Source: an uncultured Cyclobacteriaceae bacterium (GTDB lineage Bacteria; Bacteroidota; Bacteroidia; Cytophagales; Cyclobacteriaceae). Taken from it: a stretch of 64,000 nt of DNA. The notes beneath the pieces were generated by a model, which worked only from the letters and a program-made list of their open reading frames with translations, searched no databases and was not told the DNA's origin. This document shows, in pieces, positions 25,570 to 35,321 of this stretch (positions are counted from its first letter, which is position 1; the number at the start of each line of letters is the position of its first letter). Location: NCBI GenBank assembly GCA_947492745.1, contig CANLOE010000015.1:17697-81696 (forward strand). The letters run 5' to 3'. Made by a program: the position numbers and the translations under genes.

Positions 25570-28119
25570 ATGAAATTGAATATTTCCGACATACGAAAAT
25601 TGATAATTGCAGTGCTTCTGATTTTCGGGACATTGATAGGTCATTCACAGCCCAATACCACCTTCTCTATCGATGAAGGCCGCAAGTCCATCAGGGATTT
25701 GAGTGGAATGATGTGGCGGATGAAAATGATGCTCCCTGGCGAAGGTGTCAAAAAAGGACTTCACAAACTTCCATCAGAAGACATCGAAACCTTGGTGTGG
25801 AACAATGCCCGTGTACCGGGAGATGTATATACTGACCTATGGAAAGCCGGGATCATCGAAGACCCCTATTTTGGGCGCAACAGTGTCAAAGCCCAGTGGG
25901 TGCAACAGTATGAGTGGTGGTATACACTACAGTTCAGTGCCACCGAGGACTTGAAGGACAAACTGGTCGATATCGTGTTCGAAGGAGTGGACTATAGTTG
26001 TGAAGTATGGTTGAACGGTCATCGCTTGGGCAGTCATAAAGGAGCCTTTTCGAAGTTTTCCTTCAATGTGAACGATTACCTGCGCATCAGTAAAAATGAC
26101 TTTCTCAAAGGAAGGAACATGCTGGTGGTCAAACTGGATGCTCCTCCTCAGGTAAATGCTTTCGTGGCAGGAAAAAAGACGCCCTGGTTTGGAGATTATT
26201 GGAGAGACCTGACCCCGATAGGGATTTGGAGGCCTGTAAAAATGGTGACAACAGGAAAGACCCGGTTTACGGATGTCTATGCCAATAATACCATCAACAA
26301 GGATGGTAGTGCCGATGTAAACCTAGAGATGACCATCGAAAACAAATTGAAAGCTCCGAAAGAAGTCACTATCTCCGCTATCCTAGAGGGTAAGAACTTT
26401 GCTATGAAAAAAATCAAGGTAGATTTCAAACATACCTTACGACCGGGGGAAAACAAAGTCGAAAAGAACATCAAGATCAACGATGCAAAACTATGGTGGC
26501 CTTGGGATTTGGGCAAACCCAATCTGTACAAAGTCTCCATAGCCATAAAAGAAGGGAAAATCGGCTACGATTACAATGAAACGGTCTTTGGTATCAGGGA
26601 AGTGACCTCTAAGTGGAATCCCGGTTTCAAAAAAGGTGTGGATGTGAGCTTTCCTAGATCAACATATATCAATGGTAAATTTCACTTTATCCGTTCGGCC
26701 TGCTGGGGTGGACCGCCCGATATTTTTACGGGACGTACTTCTGTGGCAGAATATAAGGAACTCATACAGTTGGCCAAAAAAATGAACATGAACAATATCC
26801 GGATTTTTGGATGGCACCCTCCGGAAATCCCCGAATTCTATCAGTATGCGGATGAAATGGGCATTACGATATGGCAGGATATCATTCCTTTGGGGACGGG
26901 CAACATCCCCTCGGATGAGGAAAACCTGGCAGAGATCTTCAACGAAGGTGTACGTGTCATCAAAGAGCGCAGAAATCACCCTTCACTGATCATGATGGAA
27001 GGAGGAGAGGAGATGATGTTCCGTACACGTGACCCTATCTTTGGTCGCAAATTTCTGGAGCGCTTGGGAGATTCTCTTCAAGCTTACGCGAAGCTACCGT
27101 ATATCCCCGATTCTCCGATGACCGACCACGTGGCCCAAGCGGCAGGTTTCAAACCTAAGGAAGCGGTGCATGCCCTACGTTATTTCTATGATATGGGAGA
27201 TTGGTTGCACGAAGATTGGTACAGGACACATGCCGATGGTTACCCTATTGTACCTGAGTTCGCTATCACTTCCGTACCCTCTGTGGAAAGCCTGAAAAAA
27301 TTCATTCCCGAAAAAGAAATGTGGCCTCCCGGACTGAGCTGGGGACATCACTGGGCCGATCTGATTCGCCTTAGGATGCAGAACTGGGATGTGTTCGGTA
27401 GTGAAATGAAAGGCTCTCTCGAAGAATTTGTCAATGCCACACAAGACGCACAAGGGGTTATCTTTCAGAACGGCATAGAGCATTTTCGACGCGATAAGCC
27501 CAGTCTAAGTGCCATTGCCCTTTGTCATTTCATCACTTATGGACCGGATATGAAGTGGGGTATCATCGATAATTATCAAAAACCCAAACGTTCTTTCAAT
27601 TATGTACAGAAGGCCTATCAGCCACTTTTGGTCAACTTCGAATTCACAAAACGAAGGTGGAGCAACAGCGAGGCATTTACAGGAAACATCTGGATTATCA
27701 ATGACTTTTACAAAAATTACTCCAACTGTAAGGTGAAGTTGGACATTAAAGGCGACGATGGCACTGTACTGGCTTCAAAGCAATTCACAGTGGCCAATAT
27801 CGCAGAGAACAGTGCAAAGTCCTTTTTTGAGGTCAGGGAAAAAGTACTGAAGACCGTAAAAGAAAAGTTCTACGTCGATATGGTACTTACGGATAGTAAG
27901 GGAGAGGTAATTTCCAAAAATGATTATTTCTTTTTGATTGGAGACCAAAAAGCCGCTAGCAAGCGCTTTAAGGAATGGAAAGTAGAAAGACTGGAGCAGG
28001 AAAACAAACATGGAGCCTACGGTTCCTATTATCACTTCTTCAAGGAATTTACCGGACAGGACGGACATAAGTATGAAAGTGGGGAACAGGTTCCAAGAGC
28101 GATAGGATTTGAAAAATAA
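25570..28119 (+). CDS. Glycoside hydrolase family 2 protein (beta-mannosidase/glucosaminidase-like)
   Basis: 849 aa with signal peptide (LIIAVLLIFGTLIGHSQ). GH2 layout: sugar-binding jelly roll (VPGDVYTDLWKAGIIEDPYF, VFEGVDYSCEVWLNG), immunoglobulin-like domain, then a TIM barrel with KMNMNNIRIFGW. The nucleophile is E563 in PEFAITSVPS. The acid/base segment reads GGEE (478-481) where relatives have GGNE or GNNE, so the Asn before the catalytic Glu is replaced by Glu. Exported enzyme acting on a beta-linked sugar; substrate unknown. First gene of a cluster facing away from iclR; its stop is 22 bp from the next start. Confidence 0.87.
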   Translation: MKLNISDIRKLIIAVLLIFGTLIGHSQPNTTFSIDEGRKSIRDLSGMMWRMKMMLPGEGVKKGLHKLPSEDIETLVWNNARVPGDVYTDLWKAGIIEDPYFGRNSVKAQWVQQYEWWYTLQFSATEDLKDKLVDIVFEGVDYSCEVWLNGHRLGSHKGAFSKFSFNVNDYLRISKNDFLKGRNMLVVKLDAPPQVNAFVAGKKTPWFGDYWRDLTPIGIWRPVKMVTTGKTRFTDVYANNTINKDGSADVNLEMTIENKLKAPKEVTISAILEGKNFAMKKIKVDFKHTLRPGENKVEKNIKINDAKLWWPWDLGKPNLYKVSIAIKEGKIGYDYNETVFGIREVTSKWNPGFKKGVDVSFPRSTYINGKFHFIRSACWGGPPDIFTGRTSVAEYKELIQLAKKMNMNNIRIFGWHPPEIPEFYQYADEMGITIWQDIIPLGTGNIPSDEENLAEIFNEGVRVIKERRNHPSLIMMEGGEEMMFRTRDPIFGRKFLERLGDSLQAYAKLPYIPDSPMTDHVAQAAGFKPKEAVHALRYFYDMGDWLHEDWYRTHADGYPIVPEFAITSVPSVESLKKFIPEKEMWPPGLSWGHHWADLIRLRMQNWDVFGSEMKGSLEEFVNATQDAQGVIFQNGIEHFRRDKPSLSAIALCHFITYGPDMKWGIIDNYQKPKRSFNYVQKAYQPLLVNFEFTKRRWSNSEAFTGNIWIINDFYKNYSNCKVKLDIKGDDGTVLASKQFTVANIAENSAKSFFEVREKVLKTVKEKFYVDMVLTDSKGEVISKNDYFFLIGDQKAASKRFKEWKVERLEQENKHGAYGSYYHFFKEFTGQDGHKYESGEQVPRAIGFEK

Positions 28120-28141
28120 CGGTAAGCGTATAGTATCACTG

Positions 28142-29296
28142 ATGAAAGACAAGGAAAATATACATCTCAAAGGGATTACATGGAATCACAGCCGAGGGTT
28201 TACCTCGGCTGTGGCCACGGCCCAGCGGTTCCACGAGTTGAACCCAAATATAGAGATTACCTGGGAAAAACGCTCTCTACAAGCTTTTGCCGATGAGCCT
28301 ATCAATGAACTGGCCGAGCGCTATGACCTATTGATCATAGATCATCCCTGGACAGGCTTTGCTGCCCGAACGGGAGTTATCGTTCCGCTGGACGAGTATC
28401 TACCGGAGGCTTTTATGGATGATCTGGCCCGAAATTCTGTGGGCAGGTCCCATGAGAGTTATTGTTTCAACGAACACCAGTGGGCCTTGGCCATAGATGC
28501 AGCTACACCGGTAGCTGCCAGCAGGCCCGATTTGTTGGAGCAAGCAGGAAAAAAAGTGCCCGATACATGGGAGGATCTAATGGAGCTCGCTAAGTTGGGC
28601 CTGGTAGCCATACCGGGTATACCTCAGGATACGCTGATGAGTTTCTATATGACATGCAGTACACTCGGTGAGGACGTTTGTGCTACCGAAGACTACGTCG
28701 TATCAGAGGCCATCGGTCTGAAAGCCTTGGAAATCTTAAGGGAACTGGGTCGATATGTAGACCCGGACTGTTATGCTATGAACCCTATTCAGGTCTACGA
28801 GGCGATGACACAAACGGAGCGTTTTGCCTATTCTCCCTTCGCATACGGTTACTCCAATTATGCCAAAAAAGGTTATGCCTCGAAACTGTTGAAGTTTCAT
28901 GATGTAGTTTCTCTGGAAGGGGACAGGCTCATCACCACACTGGGAGGTACAGGATTGGCCATATCCAAGCAATGCGCACATATGGAGATAGCGGCGAAGT
29001 ATGCCGCTTATATGGCTGCGCCCGAGACACAGAAAACACTCTTTTTCGATAATGGAGGTCAGCCGGGCCATAGAGAAGCCTGGGAAGATACTCATACCAA
29101 TGCGGCTACAATGGACTATTTTAAGGATACACTGCCTACCCTTGATCGAGCCTTTCTAAGGCCTCGCTATCATGGACATATGTATTTTCAGGATAATTCA
29201 GGCGCACCCATCAGATCGTACATGATGCAGGGCGGAGAGGCCAAACAGGTATTGAATGGATTGAATAAGTTGTATATTGAATCCAGAAAACTTTAA
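28142..29296 (+). CDS. Solute-binding-like protein (ABC family 1 type) without signal peptide
   Basis: 384 aa. Sequence LKGITWNHSRGFT, YDLLIIDHPWTGFAA, GVIVPLDEYLP, VPDTWEDLMELAK and GGTGLAISKQCAHMEIAAKY matches the maltose-binding-protein-like family 1 of extracellular solute-binding proteins. There is no signal peptide or lipobox at ATG 28142 nor at the upstream TTG 28109, and no permease or ATPase is nearby, so it is predicted to be cytoplasmic. It sits directly before two CoA-transferase genes (10-bp gap), so it may bind or present the same acid substrate (inference). A perfect 11-bp hairpin lies at codons 16-24. Confidence 0.8.
   Translation: MKDKENIHLKGITWNHSRGFTSAVATAQRFHELNPNIEITWEKRSLQAFADEPINELAERYDLLIIDHPWTGFAARTGVIVPLDEYLPEAFMDDLARNSVGRSHESYCFNEHQWALAIDAATPVAASRPDLLEQAGKKVPDTWEDLMELAKLGLVAIPGIPQDTLMSFYMTCSTLGEDVCATEDYVVSEAIGLKALEILRELGRYVDPDCYAMNPIQVYEAMTQTERFAYSPFAYGYSNYAKKGYASKLLKFHDVVSLEGDRLITTLGGTGLAISKQCAHMEIAAKYAAYMAAPETQKTLFFDNGGQPGHREAWEDTHTNAATMDYFKDTLPTLDRAFLRPRYHGHMYFQDNSGAPIRSYMMQGGEAKQVLNGLNKLYIESRKL
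28187..28213 (+). other. Perfect 11-bp hairpin inside the solute-binding-like gene
   Basis: CACAGCCGAGG-GTTTA-CCTCGGCTGTG begins 46 bases into the coding region. In mRNA it would form a stable GC-rich stem close to the ribosome loading region, possibly reducing expression of this gene relative to the GH2 gene before it. Confidence 0.5.
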
Positions 29297-29306
29297 ATCC
29301 ATTGAA

Positions 29307-30452
29307 ATGCTACCATTAAAAGGAATCACAGTGTTGGAGTTTGCTCAATTTATGGCAGGTCCTTCAGCGGGCTTGAAATTGGCCGATTTGGGGGCGAGGG
29401 TCATTAAGATAGAGCGACCTGTTGTAGGAGAATCAGGAAGGCAGATTGCCATTAAGAACCTGTTTATCGACGATGACAGTCTGGTGTTTCATACGATCAA
29501 TAGAAACAAGGAATCCTATACTGCCAATCTAAAAGACCCCGATGACTTAGCGAAGATAAAGAAGTTACTCGTTCAGGCAGATGTCATGACCCACAACTTC
29601 AGGCCAGGGGTCATGGAAAAAATCGGCTTGGATTACGAATCGGTAAAGGCTATCAATCCTAAACTTGTCTATGGAGAAGTCACGGGATATGGGAAAAAAG
29701 GAGTTTGGGCAAAGAAACCTGGACAGGACCTATTGGTTCAGTCTCTATCCGGAGCTACCTATCTAACGGGAAACAAGCAAGACCCTCCTATACCGATGGG
29801 CATAGCTGCCTCTGATATGTTCACGGGAGCCCATCTGGCTCAAGGGGTATTGGCAGCACTTTATCAAAAAACAAAAACGGGAACCGGATCTAAAGTCTCG
29901 GTCAGTCTTCTGGAATCTACAGTGGACATGCAATTTGAAGGCCTGACCACCTATTTGAACAACGGTGGGCAAGTCCCTAAAAGGGCACACTTTGGTAATG
30001 CACTGCCACTGCTTCCTGCTCCCTATGGCATCTATAAAACCAAGGATGGCCATATAGCACTATCCATGATTCCCATGGACCTACTTTTCGAAATAATCGG
30101 AAAGGAGTTACCGAGCACATTTACCGAACCCGAGGCTACTTTCAAAAAGCGAAATAAAATCATGGCCTTTATCGGTGAGGTAATGGTGCAGGAACCCACA
30201 GATCATTGGTTGGAACTACTGGAAGAAAAAAATCTATGGTGTGCTCCAGTGTATGATTACGATACGATTCTTCACCATGAGGCATTTTTGACATTGGAAA
30301 TGATTCAGGAGGTAGAAACAGCCAAAGGTGAGAAAATAAAAACCACGAGATGTCCTCTCCGAATCGATGGAGAGCGCATTTTTTCAAGGAAATCCGCTCC
30401 GACGGCAGGAGAAGATACCGAGCGGATAGACAAAGAGTTTCATTTAACATAA
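29307..30452 (+). CDS. CaiB/BaiF class III CoA-transferase, paralogue 1
   Basis: 381 aa. Starts with the family pattern LKGITVLEFAQFMAGPSAGL and [29 protein letters not shown] follows, and GIAASDMFTGAH contains the probable catalytic Asp170 that forms the aspartyl-CoA intermediate. Class III enzymes move CoA between carboxylic acids. ATG 29307 is preferred over TTG 29277, which would overlap the previous gene. The next gene, 6 bp on, is a close paralogue; the enzymes may form a hetero-oligomer or act on different acids. Confidence 0.92.
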   Translation: MLPLKGITVLEFAQFMAGPSAGLKLADLGARVIKIERPVVGESGRQIAIKNLFIDDDSLVFHTINRNKESYTANLKDPDDLAKIKKLLVQADVMTHNFRPGVMEKIGLDYESVKAINPKLVYGEVTGYGKKGVWAKKPGQDLLVQSLSGATYLTGNKQDPPIPMGIAASDMFTGAHLAQGVLAALYQKTKTGTGSKVSVSLLESTVDMQFEGLTTYLNNGGQVPKRAHFGNALPLLPAPYGIYKTKDGHIALSMIPMDLLFEIIGKELPSTFTEPEATFKKRNKIMAFIGEVMVQEPTDHWLELLEEKNLWCAPVYDYDTILHHEAFLTLEMIQEVETAKGEKIKTTRCPLRIDGERIFSRKSAPTAGEDTERIDKEFHLT

Positions 30453-30458
30453 TCTTAT

Positions 30459-31625
30459 ATGGATACGCCTTTAGAAGGTATATTGATCATTGACTTCAGT
30501 CAGTTTCTGTCAGGACCTTCGGCAAGTTTACGGCTGGCGGACATGGGAGCGAGGGTCATCAAAATCGAACAACCCGAAACAGGGGATATCTGTCGCACTG
30601 TCTATGTCTCCAATACGCTATTGAACGGAGAATCAAGTGTTTTTCACGCGATCAATAGAAATAAGGAGAGCTATCAAGCCGATATGAAAGATGCGATGGA
30701 TAGGGAGAAGGTCTACCGACTCATTGAGAAAGCAGATATCGTTTTACATAATTTCAGACCCGGTGTCGTAGAGCGTTTGGGTATCGATTATTCCAGTATA
30801 AAGAAAATCAATGCCGATATCATTTATGGAGATATCAGTGGATATGGTAAAACAGGCCCCTGGAAGAACAAACCGGGACAGGACCTATTGTTACAAGCAC
30901 TGTCCGGACTAACAGGACTCAGTGGCAATGCCGGAACAGGACCCGTACCCGTAGGTCTGGCAATCGTAGACTTGCTGGCGGGAGCGCATTTGGTTCAAGG
31001 GGTTTTGGCTTGTCTATACCGAAGAGCAAATACGGGAGAAGGCGGACAGGTAGAAGTAAGTATGCTCGAATCCATCATGGAATTTCAGTTCGAGTCCATC
31101 ACTACTTACTACCGTGATGGTGGGGAACCCGTACAACGGACCAAGAGCAATAATGCCCATGCCTATTTGGGGGCTCCTTATGGGATATATGAGACTCTAG
31201 ACGGGTTCATGGCTTTGGCGATGGGGCAGATTCCTGTTCTGGGAGAGCTGTTGTCCTGCGAACCGCTCTTGGGCTATACCGAAGTAGCCAGCTGGTATGA
31301 TGAACGTGATAGCATAAAAGAAATACTGGCCGAGCATCTAAAAACAGCATCGACACAGCACTGGTTGTCCATCTTGGAACCTGCTGATATCTGGTGTGCC
31401 GCTGTGTACAACTGGAAAGAACTATTGGACAGTGAAGGGTTCAGAATACTGGACATGATTCAGGAAGTATCGATGAGTGATGGATATGGCCTCAAGACTA
31501 CCAGATGCCCGATACAGATCAATGATAATTTTATGAAATCAGAAGTGGGTATGCCCAAACTGGGTGAACATACCCTAAAAATAGATGAAGAATTTTCATC
31601 AGCACTGAGTACCGAGGATCATTGA
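30459..31625 (+). CDS. CaiB/BaiF class III CoA-transferase, paralogue 2
   Basis: 388 aa, clearly related to the previous gene along its length (shared [28 protein letters not shown] and TTRCPI blocks). Probable catalytic residue D171 in [13 protein letters not shown]. Tandem duplication followed by divergence. After it there is a 686-bp gap holding two repeat elements before the enoyl-CoA hydratase gene, so the operon may be interrupted here. Confidence 0.92.
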   Translation: MDTPLEGILIIDFSQFLSGPSASLRLADMGARVIKIEQPETGDICRTVYVSNTLLNGESSVFHAINRNKESYQADMKDAMDREKVYRLIEKADIVLHNFRPGVVERLGIDYSSIKKINADIIYGDISGYGKTGPWKNKPGQDLLLQALSGLTGLSGNAGTGPVPVGLAIVDLLAGAHLVQGVLACLYRRANTGEGGQVEVSMLESIMEFQFESITTYYRDGGEPVQRTKSNNAHAYLGAPYGIYETLDGFMALAMGQIPVLGELLSCEPLLGYTEVASWYDERDSIKEILAEHLKTASTQHWLSILEPADIWCAAVYNWKELLDSEGFRILDMIQEVSMSDGYGLKTTRCPIQINDNFMKSEVGMPKLGEHTLKIDEEFSSALSTEDH

Positions 31626-31704
31626 AGCAGTTGCCGATTATTATTTTTCCTATTGACCTGAATGATGGATCGGAGCTCCGTGATAAAGGCTTGAAAATGC
31701 AATA

Positions 31705-31835
31705 AACCCGGATTATGTATTAGAGCTTGGTTATGAGGGTTTAAAAAGCAATGAATCAGGGTGTTTTTCGGATTCAATTTACTGATTTGCAGTTATTTAA
31801 GCCCGAAATAGAAAGGCTAATGCATGATCTGGGAT
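31705..31835 (+). repeat. MITE-like repeat, family B copy 4 (degenerate)
   Basis: Recognisable ends (AACCCGGATTATG and TAATGCATGATCTGGG) and pieces such as CAATGAATCAGGG and TTTGCAGTTATTTAAG; part of the core is lost. Confidence 0.65.
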
Positions 31836-31885
31836 AAATCGGTAGGTTATCTTGGACTCAGCATACAATGTAAGTTTATGTTTGA

Positions 31886-32045
31886 TACAAATTTGGGTTT
31901 CACATGTCGTATAAGATTCCGCGGGTCATTTTTTTTTCAATCAAGGCGAGAACCGCAGGGATAGCAGTGCTATCCCGAGGATGGTCAACGCAGAGTGAAG
32001 CAAAATGAACAGGAAGATAGGCGATCGTCGAAAGGTAAGTTTATA
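31886..32045 (+). repeat. MITE-like repeat, family A copy 4 (stand-alone)
   Basis: 160 bp, TACAAATTTGGG to GTAAGTTTATA with the central hairpin GGGATAGC / GCTATCCC. Lies inside the catabolic cluster between the second CoA-transferase and the enoyl-CoA hydratase genes. Confidence 0.85.
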
Positions 32046-32311
32046 TACTTTAAAAGATACATCTATATTGCTGATATCAAGCGTTTGACTGTACAATGAA
32101 GGTGCTTATGAGTGGGAAAGCTTATCCCGAATTCGTATGTTTATATTCAAACATATCGGGAAGGAGGACCTATTGTTTGTATAGCTTGGCCAAGCATCAA
32201 TTCCTTAGCTAATGATTGCTTTATAAAAGAGATAGCAGCACTATAGTATTTATTTCTATTTGCCGGACATCAATGATGCTTTGGCTTAACCACTAATATA
32301 CTGAAAAGTAA
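32046..32311. other. Upstream region of the enoyl-CoA hydratase gene
   Basis: About 265 bp without coding signal; presumably contains a promoter for the hydratase/dehydrogenase pair. No palindrome like that at 25494 is seen here. Confidence 0.45.
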
Positions 32312-33094
32312 ATGACGGATATCAATTCTCAACTAATGGTCAGCACCTCATCAGGGGTAACGGTAATTAGTCTCAATCGACCACCTGCAAATAGTTATTA
32401 TTACGATTATCTCAAGCTTTTGAGCAGCGCGATAACAACTGCTGCCGAAGACGATGATTGTAGGGTCATATTGATCAATAGCAGCTCGGAGAAATTCTTC
32501 TGTGCTGGAGCGGACATTAAGATTTTTGCCTCGAATACGCAAGAGCAGAATGCAGCGATGGTCATAGCAGCTAGGGAAGTCGCCGAGGCGATTACCAATA
32601 GTGCCAAAATCGTTGTGGCAGAGGTGAAAGGCCATGTATTGGGTGGTGGACTGGAGCTGATCATGGCCTGTGATATCCGATTGGCCGCCGAGGGTGACTA
32701 CCTCATAGGACTGCCCGAAGTCAAACTGGGACTTATGCCGGGCAATGGTGGTACCCCTAGGCTTATCGATCTTATCGGAGCCGGTAGGGCTATGGAACTG
32801 TTGATAACGGGCAACTCGATTTCTCCGGAGAAAGCCTATCAGTTCGGGCTGTTCAATCAGTTATATGAAAGAGATGGCTTCGACGGAAAAGTACAAGCTT
32901 ATGTGGACGAACTGGCTAGAGGACCTATAGAGGCCATGGGTGCCATAAAGAAATACGTGCAAAAACATAAAGGTATTGGCTTACAGGAATCCTTGGACCT
33001 GGAGACCTCTTCGGTCAATGCCTTATATGCGACACCTGATGCTAAGGAAGGTTTTCAGGCATTTGTAGAGAAAAGACAAGCAAAGTTCAACTAA
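32312..33094 (+). CDS. Enoyl-CoA hydratase/isomerase (crotonase) family
   Basis: 260 aa. FFCAGADIK (residues 62-70) and [15 protein letters not shown] (107-121) form the CoA/oxyanion site; both Glu residues used by hydratases are present, E115 in GGGLE and E136 in [15 protein letters not shown]. Predicted to add water to an unsaturated acyl-CoA, most likely one made by the CoA-transferases upstream. It is followed 14 bp later by the aldehyde dehydrogenase gene, so the two are co-transcribed. Confidence 0.92.
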   Translation: MTDINSQLMVSTSSGVTVISLNRPPANSYYYDYLKLLSSAITTAAEDDDCRVILINSSSEKFFCAGADIKIFASNTQEQNAAMVIAAREVAEAITNSAKIVVAEVKGHVLGGGLELIMACDIRLAAEGDYLIGLPEVKLGLMPGNGGTPRLIDLIGAGRAMELLITGNSISPEKAYQFGLFNQLYERDGFDGKVQAYVDELARGPIEAMGAIKKYVQKHKGIGLQESLDLETSSVNALYATPDAKEGFQAFVEKRQAKFN

Positions 33095-33108
33095 AAAATA
33101 GAGAATCA

Positions 33109-34569
33109 ATGAAAGACGGCATGGAACACTACCGGTGTTATATCAATGGAGAGTGGTTGGAAGAGGTAAATCACGAGCTTATCACCGTGGAAGACCCATC
33201 GACCAATGAGGCCTTTGCCACTGTCACTGCCTGTACTACGGATGATGTACAGTATGCATTGGAAACGGCTGAAAAAGCACAACTTTCTTGGCAGTTACTG
33301 CCGGCCCAGACTCGGGCAAATTACATTTACGCCATATGCGATAGATTAAAGGCTGAAAAGGAGCACTTCGCCAAACTACTGGTCATGGAACAAGGTAAAA
33401 CCTATGCGGAAGCACTGGGTGAAGTAGACGATACCCTACGCTATATGGCCTATTCGGCAGAGGCAGCGCGTAGGATACAAGGTGCCGTTTTTCCATCGGA
33501 CCTGCCCAACGAACGGTTGACCATTTATAAAGTCCCTTATGGTGTGACCGTGGCTTTATGCGCTTTTAATTACCCCCTCGCGCTGATAGGCCGCAAGCTG
33601 GGACCTGCCTTGGCTACGGGCAATACCATTATACTCAAGCCTCATGAACTGACCCCCGTGACCGCATCCGAGTTTTGCCGCTTAGTGCATGATGCCGGTC
33701 TGCCCAAAGGGGTGGTCAATATGGTATCGACCAAGGATGCGAAAACGGCTTCCCTATTGGTCGAGAGTCCGATTACGAAGCTTATCAGTCTGACAGGAAG
33801 TACCAACGCAGGTAGGGCCATGTATAGAGCTGCTGCCGATAACATTACGGCACTCATATTGGAACTGGGAGGCAAAGCCCCGTTTATCGTATGTGCGGAT
33901 GCCAATATCGATAAGGCTGTAGAGGCTGCTGCCATTTCCAGGTATGCCAATTGTGGTCAGGTATGTATCTGCAACGAAATGGTTCTGGTCGATGAAAAAG
34001 TGGCCGATGAGTTTACCGAAAAGCTCATCAAAAGGGTACAACAGATCAAGGTAGGGAATCCGATGGAGCGTACTACCCACATGGGGCCCAATGTCAGTAC
34101 ACTGGGCTTGGATAGGGTAGATAAGCTTGTAAAGCAGAATATCGAAGAAGGAGCAGAGCTGGTAATGGGAGGAGGTAGACCCGAAGGGGCCATGTTCGAA
34201 AAAGGCAATTGGATGGAACCCACTATACTGACCAATGTAGCCCCTGATGGAGCTACGACCAAGCATGAACTGTTCGCTCCCGTACTTCCCATAGTGAAAG
34301 TGTCGGGTTTTGAAGAGGCCCTTGCGCTGAACAATGCCCGTGAAGAAGGCCTCTCGGCATATCTTTATACAGATGACTACAGGCTCCATCAACAGGCCAT
34401 CGATAGGCTGGAGGTAGGTACCATATTCATCAACAAAGCCATCGTCGGTTACATACAGGGATACCACTCAGGGCATAAAACCTCGGGTATAGGAGGTGAG
34501 GACGGTATCTATGGTGTCGATGAATATTTGCAGAAGAGAACGATATATATGGATTATTCCGATCAGTAG
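33109..34569 (+). CDS. NAD(P)-dependent aldehyde dehydrogenase (lactaldehyde dehydrogenase-like)
   Basis: 486 aa. General base E252 in LELGGKAP and catalytic C286 in [10 protein letters not shown]; the CGQVC(I/T)CNE form is that of the AldA-type lactaldehyde/glycolaldehyde dehydrogenases. [20 protein letters not shown] and [17 protein letters not shown] form the cofactor site. It would oxidise a short hydroxy-aldehyde to the acid, which a CoA-transferase could then activate. Start ATG 33109 or 33121. Last gene of the cluster. Confidence 0.92.
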   Translation: MKDGMEHYRCYINGEWLEEVNHELITVEDPSTNEAFATVTACTTDDVQYALETAEKAQLSWQLLPAQTRANYIYAICDRLKAEKEHFAKLLVMEQGKTYAEALGEVDDTLRYMAYSAEAARRIQGAVFPSDLPNERLTIYKVPYGVTVALCAFNYPLALIGRKLGPALATGNTIILKPHELTPVTASEFCRLVHDAGLPKGVVNMVSTKDAKTASLLVESPITKLISLTGSTNAGRAMYRAAADNITALILELGGKAPFIVCADANIDKAVEAAAISRYANCGQVCICNEMVLVDEKVADEFTEKLIKRVQQIKVGNPMERTTHMGPNVSTLGLDRVDKLVKQNIEEGAELVMGGGRPEGAMFEKGNWMEPTILTNVAPDGATTKHELFAPVLPIVKVSGFEEALALNNAREEGLSAYLYTDDYRLHQQAIDRLEVGTIFINKAIVGYIQGYHSGHKTSGIGGEDGIYGVDEYLQKRTIYMDYSDQ

Positions 34570-34952
34570 TCTATCTCACTGGGATTCGATCGGACTATAG
34601 CGGTAAAACTCTCCAAGAGAGGATTGTTTTCGGTCGAGTCCTGTGGGTTCAATCAAAAATACCGGCAAAAGCTCGGCTCATCGACCAATGATACTTTCAA
34701 TATAGATAACGCTGTTATCACAAAATACTTCTACAATGATTTTTGTACTGTCCTGTCCGGTGTTTATACTCAAGCGCGATTGGGTTTGGGAGCAAGGTGT
34801 CTTTTTTGGAGGGAACTGTATCTCTATGAAGTATTCCCAGTGACCCTTTCAACAATGTACGATGGACGGTATGCTTGCTTCATTACATTGACCGCTCCTT
34901 CGAACTTTTCCCTATTCATTTTCTCTCGGGTATAACCCTACACTACTCCGTA
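34570..34952. other. Intergenic region, no supported gene
   Basis: About 380 bp. A 103-codon plus-strand frame exists but has unusual composition (many Phe, Tyr, Cys), no RBS and no recognisable motif; I do not call it. No repeat family copy found. Confidence 0.5.
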
Positions 34953-35321
34953 CTACTTACGGTAAGCCCAAGCCCATAGCATCAGCAAAGGATGGATAAG
35001 AAGTAACCTCAGCCAAGCGACCCACATCGGAGCACAAAGACCATCGTCTACGCAACCGTCTATCTGTATAAAATACACATGAGAAGGGATGAAGAGAATC
35101 AATAGCAATACGATACCATAGGCACTATAGCTTCTGGTGTTAGGTAGCAATAACCCTATGGCCAAAACTATTTCCGCAAGCCCCGAAAGTAGATTGATAG
35201 CAGGATGGAAAGGCAGATAGGGCGGAATCAAAGGAGCATAAAACTCAGGATGCCAAAAGTGATTGATACCCCCCAGCAAATAGAAGGCAGTCATTACGGT
35301 CAGTCCTATTTTCCTAAGCAT
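34953..35321 (-). CDS. DoxX-like small membrane protein
   Basis: 122 aa, four membrane helices. GGINHFWHPEFYAPLIPPYLP and LSGLAEIVLAIGLLLPNTR are characteristic of the DoxX/MauE-like group found in Bacteroidota. Overlaps the upstream gene by 8 bp, so translation is probably coupled. Function unknown; some relatives act in redox processes of the membrane. Confidence 0.75.
   Translation of the reverse strand: MLRKIGLTVMTAFYLLGGINHFWHPEFYAPLIPPYLPFHPAINLLSGLAEIVLAIGLLLPNTRSYSAYGIVLLLILFIPSHVYFIQIDGCVDDGLCAPMWVAWLRLLLIHPLLMLWAWAYRK

Noticed and set aside
34624..34935. 103-codon plus-strand frame
   Set aside because: Odd composition, no RBS, no motif; probably chance.
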